Shown here: one piece after another, positions 1-8,147 of the stretch
Numbering within the stretch: the first letter of the stretch is position 1
Layout: the number at the start of each line of letters is the position of its first letter
Source: JAGXLC01 sp041686375
GTDB taxonomy: Bacteria; Bacteroidota; Bacteroidia; Bacteroidales; UBA12077
Assembly: GCA_041686375.1 (NCBI GenBank)
Contig: JAWLEB010000003.1
Location: forward strand, 62,001-126,000
DNA: 64,000 bases
Direction of reading: 5' to 3'
The notes under the pieces: model-generated
What the model was told of the DNA's origin: nothing
Database searches by the model: none
Seen by the model: only the letters and a program-made list of their open reading frames with translations
Made by a program: the position numbers and the translations under genes

Positions 1-361
1 CACACTCTCCAAGGCACTCTGTCGTTTCAATGGTAAATAAATTATCCGGTGTGATTTCGCCGGCTTCGATTTTTAATTCGCGTTCCATAAACTCAAGCAA
101 ATCTGTGGCTCCTAGCATTCTGCACATGGGCGATTTGCAGAGTCGTATGATATATTTACCACGGGGTTTTACACTTAACATAGAATAGTAGGTAATGACA
201 CCATAGACTTCAGCATACGTTGTGTTTAAAAAGCTAGCCACTTCTTTTATGTCGTTTTCATTAATCCGGTTATCCGTGTTATTGTTTTGAATCTCATGGA
301 GAATCATTAATATGTTATCTTTGGTGGCCGGATGGTTTGTAAGTATATCCTTCGTAGTCAT
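1..361 (-). CDS. NuoE/HndA-like [2Fe-2S] subunit (partial, 3' end outside window)
   Basis: Translating the minus strand from the ATG at 361 gives 120 residues before the window edge. The protein has the thioredoxin-like NuoE layout: a helical N-terminus, then a Cys pair C75-x4-C80 (CKSPMC), then C116-x3-C120 (CLGEC). These are the four [2Fe-2S] ligands of the family, which runs to about 160 residues, so roughly the last quarter is missing. Members serve complex I (NuoE) or NAD(P)-linked, often electron-bifurcating, [FeFe]-hydrogenases and formate dehydrogenases (HndA/HydC). The usual partners NuoF and HydA would lie to the left, outside the window, so the complex cannot be named. hydF at 58.9 kb makes a hydrogenase role plausible. 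This is inference. Confidence 0.85.
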   Translation of the reverse strand, partial: MTTKDILTNHPATKDNILMILHEIQNNNTDNRINENDIKEVASFLNTTYAEVYGVITYYSMLSVKPRGKYIIRLCKSPMCRMLGATDLLEFMERELKIEAGEITPDNLFTIETTECLGEC

Positions 362-675
362 AATTATGTAAATTTAATCTCTAAATTTAATGGATTTAAA
401 AAAGCAAGTCAAGAGAAAGCCATAATAATGAAACTATTTGGATGGAAGAAACGCGTTTCTATCCCTGTCACAAAAGTTGGTTGTAGCAGACATCCTCCCA
501 GAATACCGGGAGTCCTCCCGAATGGATATCACAGAATATTGTAGGTAGTGCTATTTGCGGAATTTTTGTGATCTACGTGGATAACTTTTCTCTTTTCTGA
601 CTCTTGTTATTGTATTTAAATCACTTTTATTAACCATCTGTTGTCTGCTTCGAGCCGCTTAGCGGCTGATTTTGA
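362..675. other. Intergenic stretch without a supported gene
   Basis: There is no convincing gene between the NuoE-like start and the lipoprotein stop. Read on the minus strand it is the upstream region of the NuoE-like gene. A GGGAG box (508-512) could pair with a CTCCC at 495-499 or with one at 515-519, which gives two exclusive small stems. A short palindrome (AGCCGCT, one-base loop, AGCGGCT) lies at 653-667, just after the stop of the lipoprotein gene, without a clear T-run. Nothing else was recognised. Confidence 0.4.
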
Positions 676-1080
676 CTAATTATTTGCGTTTTCTTCCACT
701 ATCATCGTATCTATGGTGCTGCTGTAAGAATTACGTGCTATTTGAAATTGATATAATCCCTCTTTTGTAGGGATAAATTCTATAGTGGTATCTGCAGTAA
801 CTATAACCTCCGGGCAGATTCCTTCGCTTTCAAAAATTCCGTAAGCTGATAACATATAAGTAGTATCAGCAATAGAGTCAAAAGAAAAGGTAAGATCCCG
901 CCAGCAGCCGTTATTTTCCTGGGCTGTTGCTTCAATTTGTACGGTGTCTGAAACCAGGGCAGAGTCAGGGATAGATACTTCTGTAATGGACACATAGTCG
1001 GTCCTTTTCACGTAGTAACCATCATCACCAAAACATGAAGATAACAGAAAAATCAATAGTAAGTAAGCAAAGGGTTTCAT
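676..1080 (-). CDS. Small hypothetical lipoprotein
   Basis: 134 residues. The N-terminus is a lipoprotein signal: Lys, a hydrophobic run, then the lipobox LLSSC with the acylated Cys at position 16. This predicts a lipid-anchored envelope protein. The remainder is acidic and beta-rich in appearance, with repeated Asp/Thr/Ser stretches and two further Cys; no family was recognised. The start codon abuts intergenic repeat R1 (from 1081); the motif TTTCATTTGG(A/G)TAAAG, which contains the start codon here, recurs at the R2/R1 junction near 15.98 kb. Function unknown. An open frame with a proper lipobox supports a real gene. Confidence 0.6.
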   Translation of the reverse strand: MKPFAYLLLIFLLSSCFGDDGYYVKRTDYVSITEVSIPDSALVSDTVQIEATAQENNGCWRDLTFSFDSIADTTYMLSAYGIFESEGICPEVIVTADTTIEFIPTKEGLYQFQIARNSYSSTIDTMIVEENANN

Positions 1081-1214
1081 TTGGATAAAGTTAGATTATT
1101 AGTTTCATGCTCTGAGACTTATTGCTACAAAAGTCAACGTAGGTTCATTCTGCATCCCATGGAACCCTCATGCTTTATTTACAGACTTTTATCTACGTTA
1201 GTGGATGAGGGTTC
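1081..1214 (-). repeat. Intergenic repeat R1, copy 1
   Basis: About 130 bp matching 15979-16111 closely and 62484-62637 more loosely. Shared blocks on the plus strand include TTGG(A/G)TAAAG(T/C)TAGATTATT and CTGAGACTTATTGCTAC. Read toward the lipoprotein gene it holds a perfect 10-bp inverted repeat, 1162-1171 with 1205-1214 (GAACCCTCAT / ATGAGGGTTC), around a 33-nt loop. The same stem is kept in copy 2 with changed bases on both sides. It lies directly upstream of the start codon at 1080. Its nature (mobile remnant or leader) is unknown. Confidence 0.65.
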
Positions 1215-1320
1215 ATATGTTTATTTTTTATTATTTATGGCCATATGGAACTTACCATGATAAAATAAACATTTCCTTTTGTGATTTTAATGTTTATTTT
1301 ATCATGGACGTTTCATTTGT
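1214..1320 (-). repeat. Intergenic repeat R2, copy 1, with internal 18-bp perfect hairpin
   Basis: An AT-rich block bounded by CATATG at 1214-1219 and 1242-1247 is nearly identical to 15923-15956. The module ends in the shared CATGGACGTTTCATTTG block (1303-1319). Unlike copy 2, it contains an extra hairpin: 1255-1272 is the exact reverse complement of 1290-1307 (18 bp) around a 17-nt loop. The extra segment looks like a partial inverted duplication of the module. The 1081-1509 gap holds no gene. Confidence 0.6.
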
Positions 1321-1509
1321 TTATTTTTTTTATTTAAGATCTGTTTTATTTCTGATTTAAAAATCAGCTCAGTACTTTTCTGCAAATATAATGAAAATTA
1401 AACTTGTTGTCTTACAAGATACTTATTTTGCCATACAAAATCAATTACTTGGATCATTTTAAAGATGACCGATTTTTAGAAACTGTTGCAGAGGGAAAAT
1501 AAGCTGCTT

Positions 1510-2733
1510 TTACTCTGTGAAATTAATATTAATCTCCATAATTTCTGAATATGAGGAGGTTTTTACCGGAGGGCCCCAGCCTTGTGCACCGCAGGTGACA
1601 AAAAAATGGGTATTGTTAATTTTTTTATATCCCCAGCTTATGCGGTAAATAGCTTTGGTAATTAATTGAAAAGGAAATAACTGTCCGTGATGTGTGTGTC
1701 CTGAGACTTGAAGGTTGATGTTGTTTTCTGAAACTTTTTTAAGCTCAAAGGGCTGATGATCGAGAACAATTCTGGGTAAACTGTCTGTTGTATTTTCTAA
1801 TAGCGTTTGAAGCGATTCCCTTTCTTGGTTCTGCCGGTCTCGTCTACCAATGATAACAAAGGAATCCGCTTTTTCTTTTACCGTATCTCTTAAAAATTTG
1901 ATGCCCGTATTGTCAAAAAAGCTTAACTTTTTTTTATTGCCATACAGTTCATGATTACCCTCTGATGCATAAATGCCGTACCTTGCCTTTATTTTTCCAA
2001 GTTCATCTTGGATAAATGCTGATTTCTTTTTACCTGGTAGGCTCTCTATTAAATCTCCGGGAAATAATACAATATCTGGTTCAATAGAATTAAGCTTTTC
2101 GACAAATTGCCTTACAAAAGACCGCTGGGTATGATCGCTGAAATGAAAATCCGCAGCAACAGCAATTTTCATATTGTCCAGTTTGGAGAGTTTCTGTGGA
2201 ACTTCAATATTATAAGAGGTAACACTGGTATTGTTGAAATTGTAGATGCCTGCTATATTAATTACGGCTGTGATCAGCAGTATCACACTTAGTGAATAAA
2301 TTCTGAATTTTCTGGTGGAGAAAACATAAGAAGGGAGTAACTTTAAAAGTTGATTTGATGCCTTTCCAAGGTCTATAAGCAGGTATAGAAAAAATGTATA
2401 TAACAATACCGGTAAGTAATAATATGCGATCCACAAGGTGACATTTCCAATTTTGCTGTCGGTGTTATGCTCCAGGACTTCTCCCACTGGTAATGCTGCT
2501 ACTAGCAAAGCGAACAGTATAGTGAAGATTAAACGCCTGCGTTTTCGTGAAAATATTTTTTTTATTTTGTTGTATAAATAGAAGTTTGGCAAGAGGTAAA
2601 TAGCAGTAAAGATAAACCAGAATGCTCCGGTTGTCCGGAAATATCCTGCAACTATTAAGGCAATGAGAAGTATGATGATTATTGTTTTTTTATTTGCCAG
2701 GATGCTTTTTGAAATTTTTCGTTGTTTACTCAT
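1510..2733 (-). CDS. Membrane-anchored metallophosphoesterase
   Basis: 407 residues. The first ~165 contain four or five hydrophobic segments (about 17-35, 36-55, 68-85, 100-122, 145-165), followed by a calcineurin-type phosphoesterase domain. The metal-site motifs are in order: D195-x-H197, GD at 226-227 (PGDLIE), GNHE at 259-262 and GHTHHG at 345-350. This matches the YaeI/YkuE-like family of membrane-linked phosphodiesterases, often annotated as predicted phosphohydrolases. The substrate cannot be read from sequence; envelope lipid or nucleotide-sugar pyrophosphates are family possibilities. The gene is divergent from the SDR gene at 2890, with an R2-like repeat in the space between. Confidence 0.88.
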   Translation of the reverse strand: MSKQRKISKSILANKKTIIIILLIALIVAGYFRTTGAFWFIFTAIYLLPNFYLYNKIKKIFSRKRRRLIFTILFALLVAALPVGEVLEHNTDSKIGNVTLWIAYYYLPVLLYTFFLYLLIDLGKASNQLLKLLPSYVFSTRKFRIYSLSVILLITAVINIAGIYNFNNTSVTSYNIEVPQKLSKLDNMKIAVAADFHFSDHTQRSFVRQFVEKLNSIEPDIVLFPGDLIESLPGKKKSAFIQDELGKIKARYGIYASEGNHELYGNKKKLSFFDNTGIKFLRDTVKEKADSFVIIGRRDRQNQERESLQTLLENTTDSLPRIVLDHQPFELKKVSENNINLQVSGHTHHGQLFPFQLITKAIYRISWGYKKINNTHFFVTCGAQGWGPPVKTSSYSEIMEININFTE

Positions 2734-2799
2734 TGATAATTACTTATGCTTATTTATTGTTTTCATTTTGTTTAGGGGTAAAACTATAAAAAATGATTT

Positions 2800-2852
2800 T
2801 TGTTTTAATGAATTATTTTTTATTTGTTTATTTGTCATATGGATGTTTTATG
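2800..2852 (-). repeat. R2-like intergenic repeat, degenerate copy
   Basis: The plus-strand text has the R2 layout: an AATTATTTTTTATTTG tract, then TTTGTCATATGGATGTTTTATG-like ending. It compares with TTTGTCAAATGGACGTTTCATTTG at 17571-17594. It lies between the divergent starts at 2733 and 2890 and has the same orientation relative to the minus-strand gene as the other copies. AT-richness makes this the weakest member of the family. Confidence 0.35.
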
Positions 2853-2889
2853 ATTACTAAAGTCCGTATCGCAAATAAAACCAATTGAT

Positions 2890-3684
2890 ATGTCCCTTAT
2901 TAATAAAACGATTTGGATAACCGGCGCTTCATCAGGAATTGGTGAGGCGCTGGCTTATGAGTTGGCTGTAAAAGATAATATTTTAATTCTTTCCGGCAGA
3001 GATGAGCAAAGGTTGAAAAAGGTTAAACAAATTTGTAAAAATGAAGGAAGTCAGGCGTATGTTGTTCCTTTTGATCTTTCTTCCCCGAAGGAGGTAGAAG
3101 AAACAGCACGCAAAGTTTTGGACCATTATCCTAAAATTGATGTTTTGATCAACAATGGAGGCCTCGGTCAGCGATCCTTAATTACTGAAACTTCCACTCA
3201 AATTGACAGACAAATTATGGAGATCAATTATTTCAGCAACGTTATTCTAACCAAGACTGTACTTCCATCTATGATTGAAAAAGGAGGCGGTCAGATTGCT
3301 GTTACATCCAGTATTGTCGGGAAGTTCGGATTTCCAATGCGTTCTTCCTATTCTGCTTCTAAGCATGCTCTCTATGGGTTTTATGAAACGCTTAGAATGG
3401 AGATGAGAAAACATAATGTTTCTGTTAACATTATTTGTCCCGGCCGGATAAGAACGAATATTTCTTACCATGCGGTTACGAAAGAAGGTAAAGAACACGG
3501 GAAAATGGATCAGGGGCAGGAAACGGGAATGCCGGCAGGTAAATGTGCTAAGAAGATAGTTAAAGGAATGGAAAGAAATAAAAAAGAAATTCTGGTGGGA
3601 AGAAAGGAATTGATAATGGTTTATCTTAAGCGCTTTTTCCCTGTTTTGTTTTATAAAGTTGCACGAACAGTTAAGCATTTCTGA
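2890..3684 (+). CDS. SDR-family NAD(P)-dependent oxidoreductase
   Basis: 264 residues, a normal classical SDR length. The Rossmann dinucleotide motif TGASSGIG is at 11-18. The NNAG motif appears as NNGG at 88-91. The catalytic Ser is in TSS at 139-141 and the YxxxK pair is Y154/K158 in YSASKHA. The C-terminal ~40 residues are basic and hydrophobic, like DHRS7/YqjQ-type SDRs that associate with membranes. The substrate is unknown. It stands alone upstream of the VOC gene on the same strand (70-nt gap). Confidence 0.9.
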   Translation: MSLINKTIWITGASSGIGEALAYELAVKDNILILSGRDEQRLKKVKQICKNEGSQAYVVPFDLSSPKEVEETARKVLDHYPKIDVLINNGGLGQRSLITETSTQIDRQIMEINYFSNVILTKTVLPSMIEKGGGQIAVTSSIVGKFGFPMRSSYSASKHALYGFYETLRMEMRKHNVSVNIICPGRIRTNISYHAVTKEGKEHGKMDQGQETGMPAGKCAKKIVKGMERNKKEILVGRKELIMVYLKRFFPVLFYKVARTVKHF

Positions 3685-3736
3685 GTTTTACCCGTAGATT
3701 TTATTCTTGAAACAATGAATTTTATATATTTACCCA

Positions 3737-3754
3737 AAAATATTCGAATATTTT
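3737..3754. promoter_or_regulatory. 18-bp perfect palindrome abutting a start codon
   Basis: AAAATATTCGAATATTTT is its own reverse complement and ends one base before the ATG of the VOC gene at 3755. It could be a repressor operator or simply an AT-rich chance palindrome. No matching second site was noticed. Confidence 0.35.
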
Positions 3755-4840
3755 ATGAACGAAGTAATCATAAGCGGCATCCAACAGATTGGTATAGGAA
3801 TAGAGAATATAAAAGAAGCATGGAGATGGTACAATGATGTTTTTGGTACAGATATCCGTGTTTTTGAGGATAGTGCAATAGCCGAGTTGATGCTTCCATA
3901 TACTGGTGGTTTGCCGCAAAGGCGACATGCTGCACTTGCGTTTAATTTACAGGGAGGTGGAGGATTTGAAATCTGGCAGTATAAAGAGCGACAACCTCAA
4001 AAACCTAAATTTAATTTACGTCTTGGAGATTTGGGTATCTATGCCGCAAAGGTGAAATGTAAAAGCATCAGGGATACGTATGAAGCCTATAAAGCAAAAT
4101 CAATAAATATTGTTAGCGAACCAACAGAGGCGCCGGACGGTAAGAAAACATTTTTTGTTACTGACCCTTATGGCAATCATTTTCAATTAGTCGAATCGTC
4201 GGATTGGTATAAAGATGAGAAAAAACCGACCGGTGGAGCTTATGGTGCATGCATCGGAGTCTCTGATGTCGACAAGTCCAGAGAGGTTTATTCCGGTATT
4301 TTGGGTTATGATAGGGTAATTTACGATAAAGAAGGGAAATTCCCCGATCTGTCAAATCTTTCGGGAGGTGACTTTTCTTTCCGAAGAGTACTCCTGACAC
4401 ACAGTAAGCCTCGTGAAGGTGGTTTCTCTCCTTTACTGGGGGAAAGTTATATTGAACTTTTTGAAGTCAAAGAGCGTAAGCCTCATCATATCTATAAAGA
4501 CAGGTTTTGGGGAGACCCCGGATTTATACATTTGTGTTTCGACATTAATGGTATGAAGGTGTTACGGAAAAAGTGCAAACAAAAGGGACACTGTTTTAAA
4601 GTAGACAGTAATGTAGAACATCATTCCGATCATAGCTTTGATATGGGTGAAGCTGCCGGCCATTTTTCTTATATTGAAGATCCTGACGGAACGTTAATAG
4701 AATTTGTCGAAACACATAAAGTGCCCATAATCAAAAAATTTGGTTGGTTTATAAATCTCAGAAAAAGAAAGCCAGAAAGACCCTTACCCCACTGGATGAT
4801 TAAAGCGCTTTCTTTTAACAGGGTGAAGTTTAAAGAATAG
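3755..4840 (+). CDS. Two-module VOC (glyoxalase/dioxygenase fold) protein
   Basis: 361 residues with two vicinal-oxygen-chelate modules, about 5-150 and 160-320. Each starts with a beta strand carrying the family pattern (IGIENIKEAWRWY; IGVSDVDKSREVY) and ends with a (D)PYGN/DPDG-type strand (TDPYGNHFQLVE; EDPDGTLIEFVE). The D-P-x-G-x-x-x-E/V-E ending holds typical metal-ligand Glu positions. Related proteins include 4-hydroxyphenylpyruvate dioxygenase-like and bleomycin-resistance-like enzymes; the exact reaction cannot be assigned. The C-terminal ~40 residues are basic and outside the modules. Confidence 0.8.
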   Translation: MNEVIISGIQQIGIGIENIKEAWRWYNDVFGTDIRVFEDSAIAELMLPYTGGLPQRRHAALAFNLQGGGGFEIWQYKERQPQKPKFNLRLGDLGIYAAKVKCKSIRDTYEAYKAKSINIVSEPTEAPDGKKTFFVTDPYGNHFQLVESSDWYKDEKKPTGGAYGACIGVSDVDKSREVYSGILGYDRVIYDKEGKFPDLSNLSGGDFSFRRVLLTHSKPREGGFSPLLGESYIELFEVKERKPHHIYKDRFWGDPGFIHLCFDINGMKVLRKKCKQKGHCFKVDSNVEHHSDHSFDMGEAAGHFSYIEDPDGTLIEFVETHKVPIIKKFGWFINLRKRKPERPLPHWMIKALSFNRVKFKE

Positions 4841-4986
4841 TTAAACAGTTTTTTCTACTTTCCTTAAACTGTGAGACCGGGAAGATTATTTCTGATTACA
4901 TTTTATGATTTATTAATTTTTTATCCTGTTCTATTTTTTTATTTTATTTTTAAGCTCATCTACAATATTCAACTAAATTAATTCAT

Positions 4987-7900
4987 ATGGGTAAGTTTAA
5001 CTCTATGTTCAATCGCGACAATTTCCTTTTTTCATCTTGGTTTATGGGTGTTTTGTTTATTCTCTTTGCAGTGTCTATGGCTTTTGCAACGTTTATTGAA
5101 AATGATTATGGGCAAATGGCTGCGCGCGAAATTGTTTATGACGCCAAGTGGTTTGAACTTATCATCCTCCTGTTGGTTGTCAATTTTATAGGACATCTTT
5201 TCCGGTTTAAGCTTTACCGACGATCGCAATTGCCCCGCATGACATTTCATATTGCTTTTATTTTGATAATTATTGGTGCTGCTATTACCCGGTATATAGG
5301 GTTTGAAGGTTCAATTCATTTAAGAGAAGGGGAGTCAAAAAGCTCCATAAAAACGGAAGACCAGTATATTAAGCTTAAAGTTACGGATAAAAATAACAAG
5401 AATCTTTATTCTTCATCAGATAAATTTGTAGTAACTCCTGTAATATCAGACAACTATGATGAAGACATAAAGGTTGAAGAACAAGAGTATAACATTCAGT
5501 ACAAAGGATATATTGCGGAGGCTGCAAAGAGTATAGCTGATGATCCCAATGGCAAACCCCTCATTCAAATGATGATTACAAGGGATATGGAAAAAACGCA
5601 TAGGTTAGTTTTGGAGGATGGTCAGCATACAAATATAGCGGATTTTACATTTGGATTGAATACAGCGGAGGATGCTGATATACAAATTGAACAAAATGGA
5701 GATGGTTTTATAATGCACTCACCGTGGGATGTTCAGCGTTTTGATATAAATGACAGGGTACCGGAGAATTTTACAAATGATGAAAGCATTCCGCTCGAAG
5801 ATATGTTTGTATATTCAATCAATGGCTGGCGTATTCTAGTGGAGGATATTACTCCTTCGGGCATAATTAAGCCCGTACGTGCCAAGCAGGGCAGCCCTCA
5901 AAACCAGGATGTTCTGCATTATGAACTAAAAAATAACAAGAATACTTCTGATATGTTTCTCTGGCTGAATGAGGATTCTTCTTCAGTGGCCAGATTTGCT
6001 AATGAAGACCATATTGTTAAACTGAATTATGCCCCAAAAGCCATAAAATTGCCGTTTTCTATAAAGCTGAATGAATTCGTGATGGAAAAATATCCGGGCT
6101 CTGATGCCCCTTCATCTTATAAAAGTAACGTAACTGTTATTGATAGACAGAATGATAAGGAGTTTTCTTATATGGTCTATATGAATAATATTTTGAAATA
6201 TCGAGGGTATCGCTTTTTTCAGTCGTCTTATGATCAGGATGAAAAAGGCTCCATCTTGTCGGTTAACTATGATGTAGCCGGTATGTCGGTAACATACGCT
6301 GGTTATATTTTGCTTGTTATAGGTATTGTCCTCTCTTTACTAAACAGGAAATCTCTTTTCCGGAAAGTTAATAAAAAATTTTGGCCTGCCCCAGTCAGGA
6401 AGACAACTGCTGTGATGATTTTATTTTTACTTTTTGGCAGTTCTGCTTCACATTCATCAGGACAGCGATTTGAAACTGATAAAAAAGTTGCAGAAGAATT
6501 CGGTGATGTTTTGGTACAAGATCAGAAAGGAAGAACGAAACCCCTGTATACTTTAAGTCATGAAATACTCAGAAAAGTTAGCAGAGATAACTCTTACCGG
6601 GGGTTTTCTCCTGTGCAGGTTTTCCTTGGGCTTTATTATGACTTCGAAAACTGGAAAAATGTTCCGCTTATAAAGGTGAATAATAAAGAAGTACAAAAAT
6701 TACTCGGCCTAAAAAATGATTATGCGGCTTTCACAGATATTGTTTCTCCGGGGAAAAATCAATATAAACTTGATGAATACGTGAGAAAGGCATATTCTAA
6801 AGCTGCAGGAGAAAGGAATAAGTTCGACAAAGAGGTTATGAAAGTTGACGAACGGTTGAACATCTGCTTTATGGTAATGCAAGGAGAATTCCTGAGAATA
6901 TTCCCTTATGAAAATGATGAAGGGGAATGGACAACACCTGGAAAAATATCAGAGCATGTGGAAAACAATGAAGATTTACTTCAATTTGAGAATGTTATGA
7001 CCAGGGTGGAGAAGAATATTTCCAGGGAGAACTATGATAAAGCTTTAGAACTGATAAGCTCAATAAAGGAATACCAACGCAGACATGCCCGGTATGAGCT
7101 TCCTTCAGAAAAGAAAGTTGATACAGAAATAATTTTTCATAAGGGCAGAGTTTTTGAAAGATTATTTCCATTTTTAGCTACCACTGGTATTCTTCTTATT
7201 GGTTTGTTGCTGGTTCGGATTATTAAAGGGCAAAAAATTGCTCCCGGACTGGTAAAAGTGTTTGTTGGACTGATTGCTGTTGGCTTTCTTTTTCAAACAA
7301 TTGGTTTGGGTCTTCGATGGTATATTTCTGGTCATGCTCCTATGAGCAACGGATATGAATCTATGCTTTTTGTTTCCTGGGCAACTTTATTAGCTGGTTT
7401 TCTGTTTTTCAGGAAGTCTAAATTAACACTGGCCGCTACTTCTGTTTTGGCTGCTTTTGCTCTGATGGTGGCACATATGGGTTTTATGGATCCTGAAATC
7501 ACAAATCTTATGCCTGTTCTTCAATCCTATTGGCTTACACTTCATGTTTCGATAATTACAAGTAGTTACGGATTTCTTGGACTATCTGCTATCCTTGGAC
7601 TGATGAACCTTGTTTTCTTTCTGTTGGTTTCTCGTTCTAATCATAGCAGGATAGTTTCTTCAATACAAGAACTGACAGTCATTAATTATAAAGCCATGAC
7701 TATAGGTTTGTATTTGTTAACTATCGGAACCTTCCTTGGTGCTATTTGGGCAAATGAATCGTGGGGAAGATACTGGGGATGGGATCCAAAAGAAACGTGG
7801 TCGCTTATTACGATTATTGTTTATAGTTTTATTATGCATGCCAGAATCATTCCAGGCCTGAAAACATTATTTACGTTCAACGTGATGGCTCTTTTTGGGT

Positions 7901-8085
7901 TTTCATCTGTCCTGATGACCTATTTTGGTGTTAATTATTATTTGTCCGGACTCCATTCTTATGCTGGCGGAGATCCGGTTCCGATACCTGCTTTTGTTTA
8001 TGTTTCTGTCATACTTTTGGTAACGTTGACGGTGGTTTCATACATTCATAAAAAGAAAATTCTGGTGGTAAGCGAGGAACATTGA
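4987..8085 (+). CDS. ccsBA: Cytochrome c biogenesis fusion protein ResB/Ccs1-CcsA
   Basis: 1032 residues. The N-terminal half (about 1-460) is ResB/Ccs1-like, with transmembrane segments near 17-36, 56-75, 85-103 and 430-450 around a large periplasmic region. After a further hydrophobic segment (about 470-485) a soluble stretch runs to about 710. The C-terminal part (about 715-1020) is a multi-span CcsA domain with the tryptophan-rich haem-binding WWD motif (WGRYWGWDPKETW near residue 930). In system II the fused protein carries haem out and ligates it to apocytochrome c. The fusion is known from epsilonproteobacteria and many Bacteroidota. It shows the organism makes c-type cytochromes. Confidence 0.93.
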   Translation: MGKFNSMFNRDNFLFSSWFMGVLFILFAVSMAFATFIENDYGQMAAREIVYDAKWFELIILLLVVNFIGHLFRFKLYRRSQLPRMTFHIAFILIIIGAAITRYIGFEGSIHLREGESKSSIKTEDQYIKLKVTDKNNKNLYSSSDKFVVTPVISDNYDEDIKVEEQEYNIQYKGYIAEAAKSIADDPNGKPLIQMMITRDMEKTHRLVLEDGQHTNIADFTFGLNTAEDADIQIEQNGDGFIMHSPWDVQRFDINDRVPENFTNDESIPLEDMFVYSINGWRILVEDITPSGIIKPVRAKQGSPQNQDVLHYELKNNKNTSDMFLWLNEDSSSVARFANEDHIVKLNYAPKAIKLPFSIKLNEFVMEKYPGSDAPSSYKSNVTVIDRQNDKEFSYMVYMNNILKYRGYRFFQSSYDQDEKGSILSVNYDVAGMSVTYAGYILLVIGIVLSLLNRKSLFRKVNKKFWPAPVRKTTAVMILFLLFGSSASHSSGQRFETDKKVAEEFGDVLVQDQKGRTKPLYTLSHEILRKVSRDNSYRGFSPVQVFLGLYYDFENWKNVPLIKVNNKEVQKLLGLKNDYAAFTDIVSPGKNQYKLDEYVRKAYSKAAGERNKFDKEVMKVDERLNICFMVMQGEFLRIFPYENDEGEWTTPGKISEHVENNEDLLQFENVMTRVEKNISRENYDKALELISSIKEYQRRHARYELPSEKKVDTEIIFHKGRVFERLFPFLATTGILLIGLLLVRIIKGQKIAPGLVKVFVGLIAVGFLFQTIGLGLRWYISGHAPMSNGYESMLFVSWATLLAGFLFFRKSKLTLAATSVLAAFALMVAHMGFMDPEITNLMPVLQSYWLTLHVSIITSSYGFLGLSAILGLMNLVFFLLVSRSNHSRIVSSIQELTVINYKAMTIGLYLLTIGTFLGAIWANESWGRYWGWDPKETWSLITIIVYSFIMHARIIPGLKTLFTFNVMALFGFSSVLMTYFGVNYYLSGLHSYAGGDPVPIPAFVYVSVILLVTLTVVSYIHKKKILVVSEEH

Positions 8086-8147
8086 GGGTATTATTTTATA
8101 TAAATTTAAAAAATGGTTTGTCTTCTTTTGTTCAGTTTTTTGGCACA

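Noticed and set aside
332..544. 70-residue plus-strand open frame overlapping the NuoE-like start region
   Set aside because: No family resemblance, an unlikely composition, and it covers the upstream region of the NuoE-like gene on the other strand.
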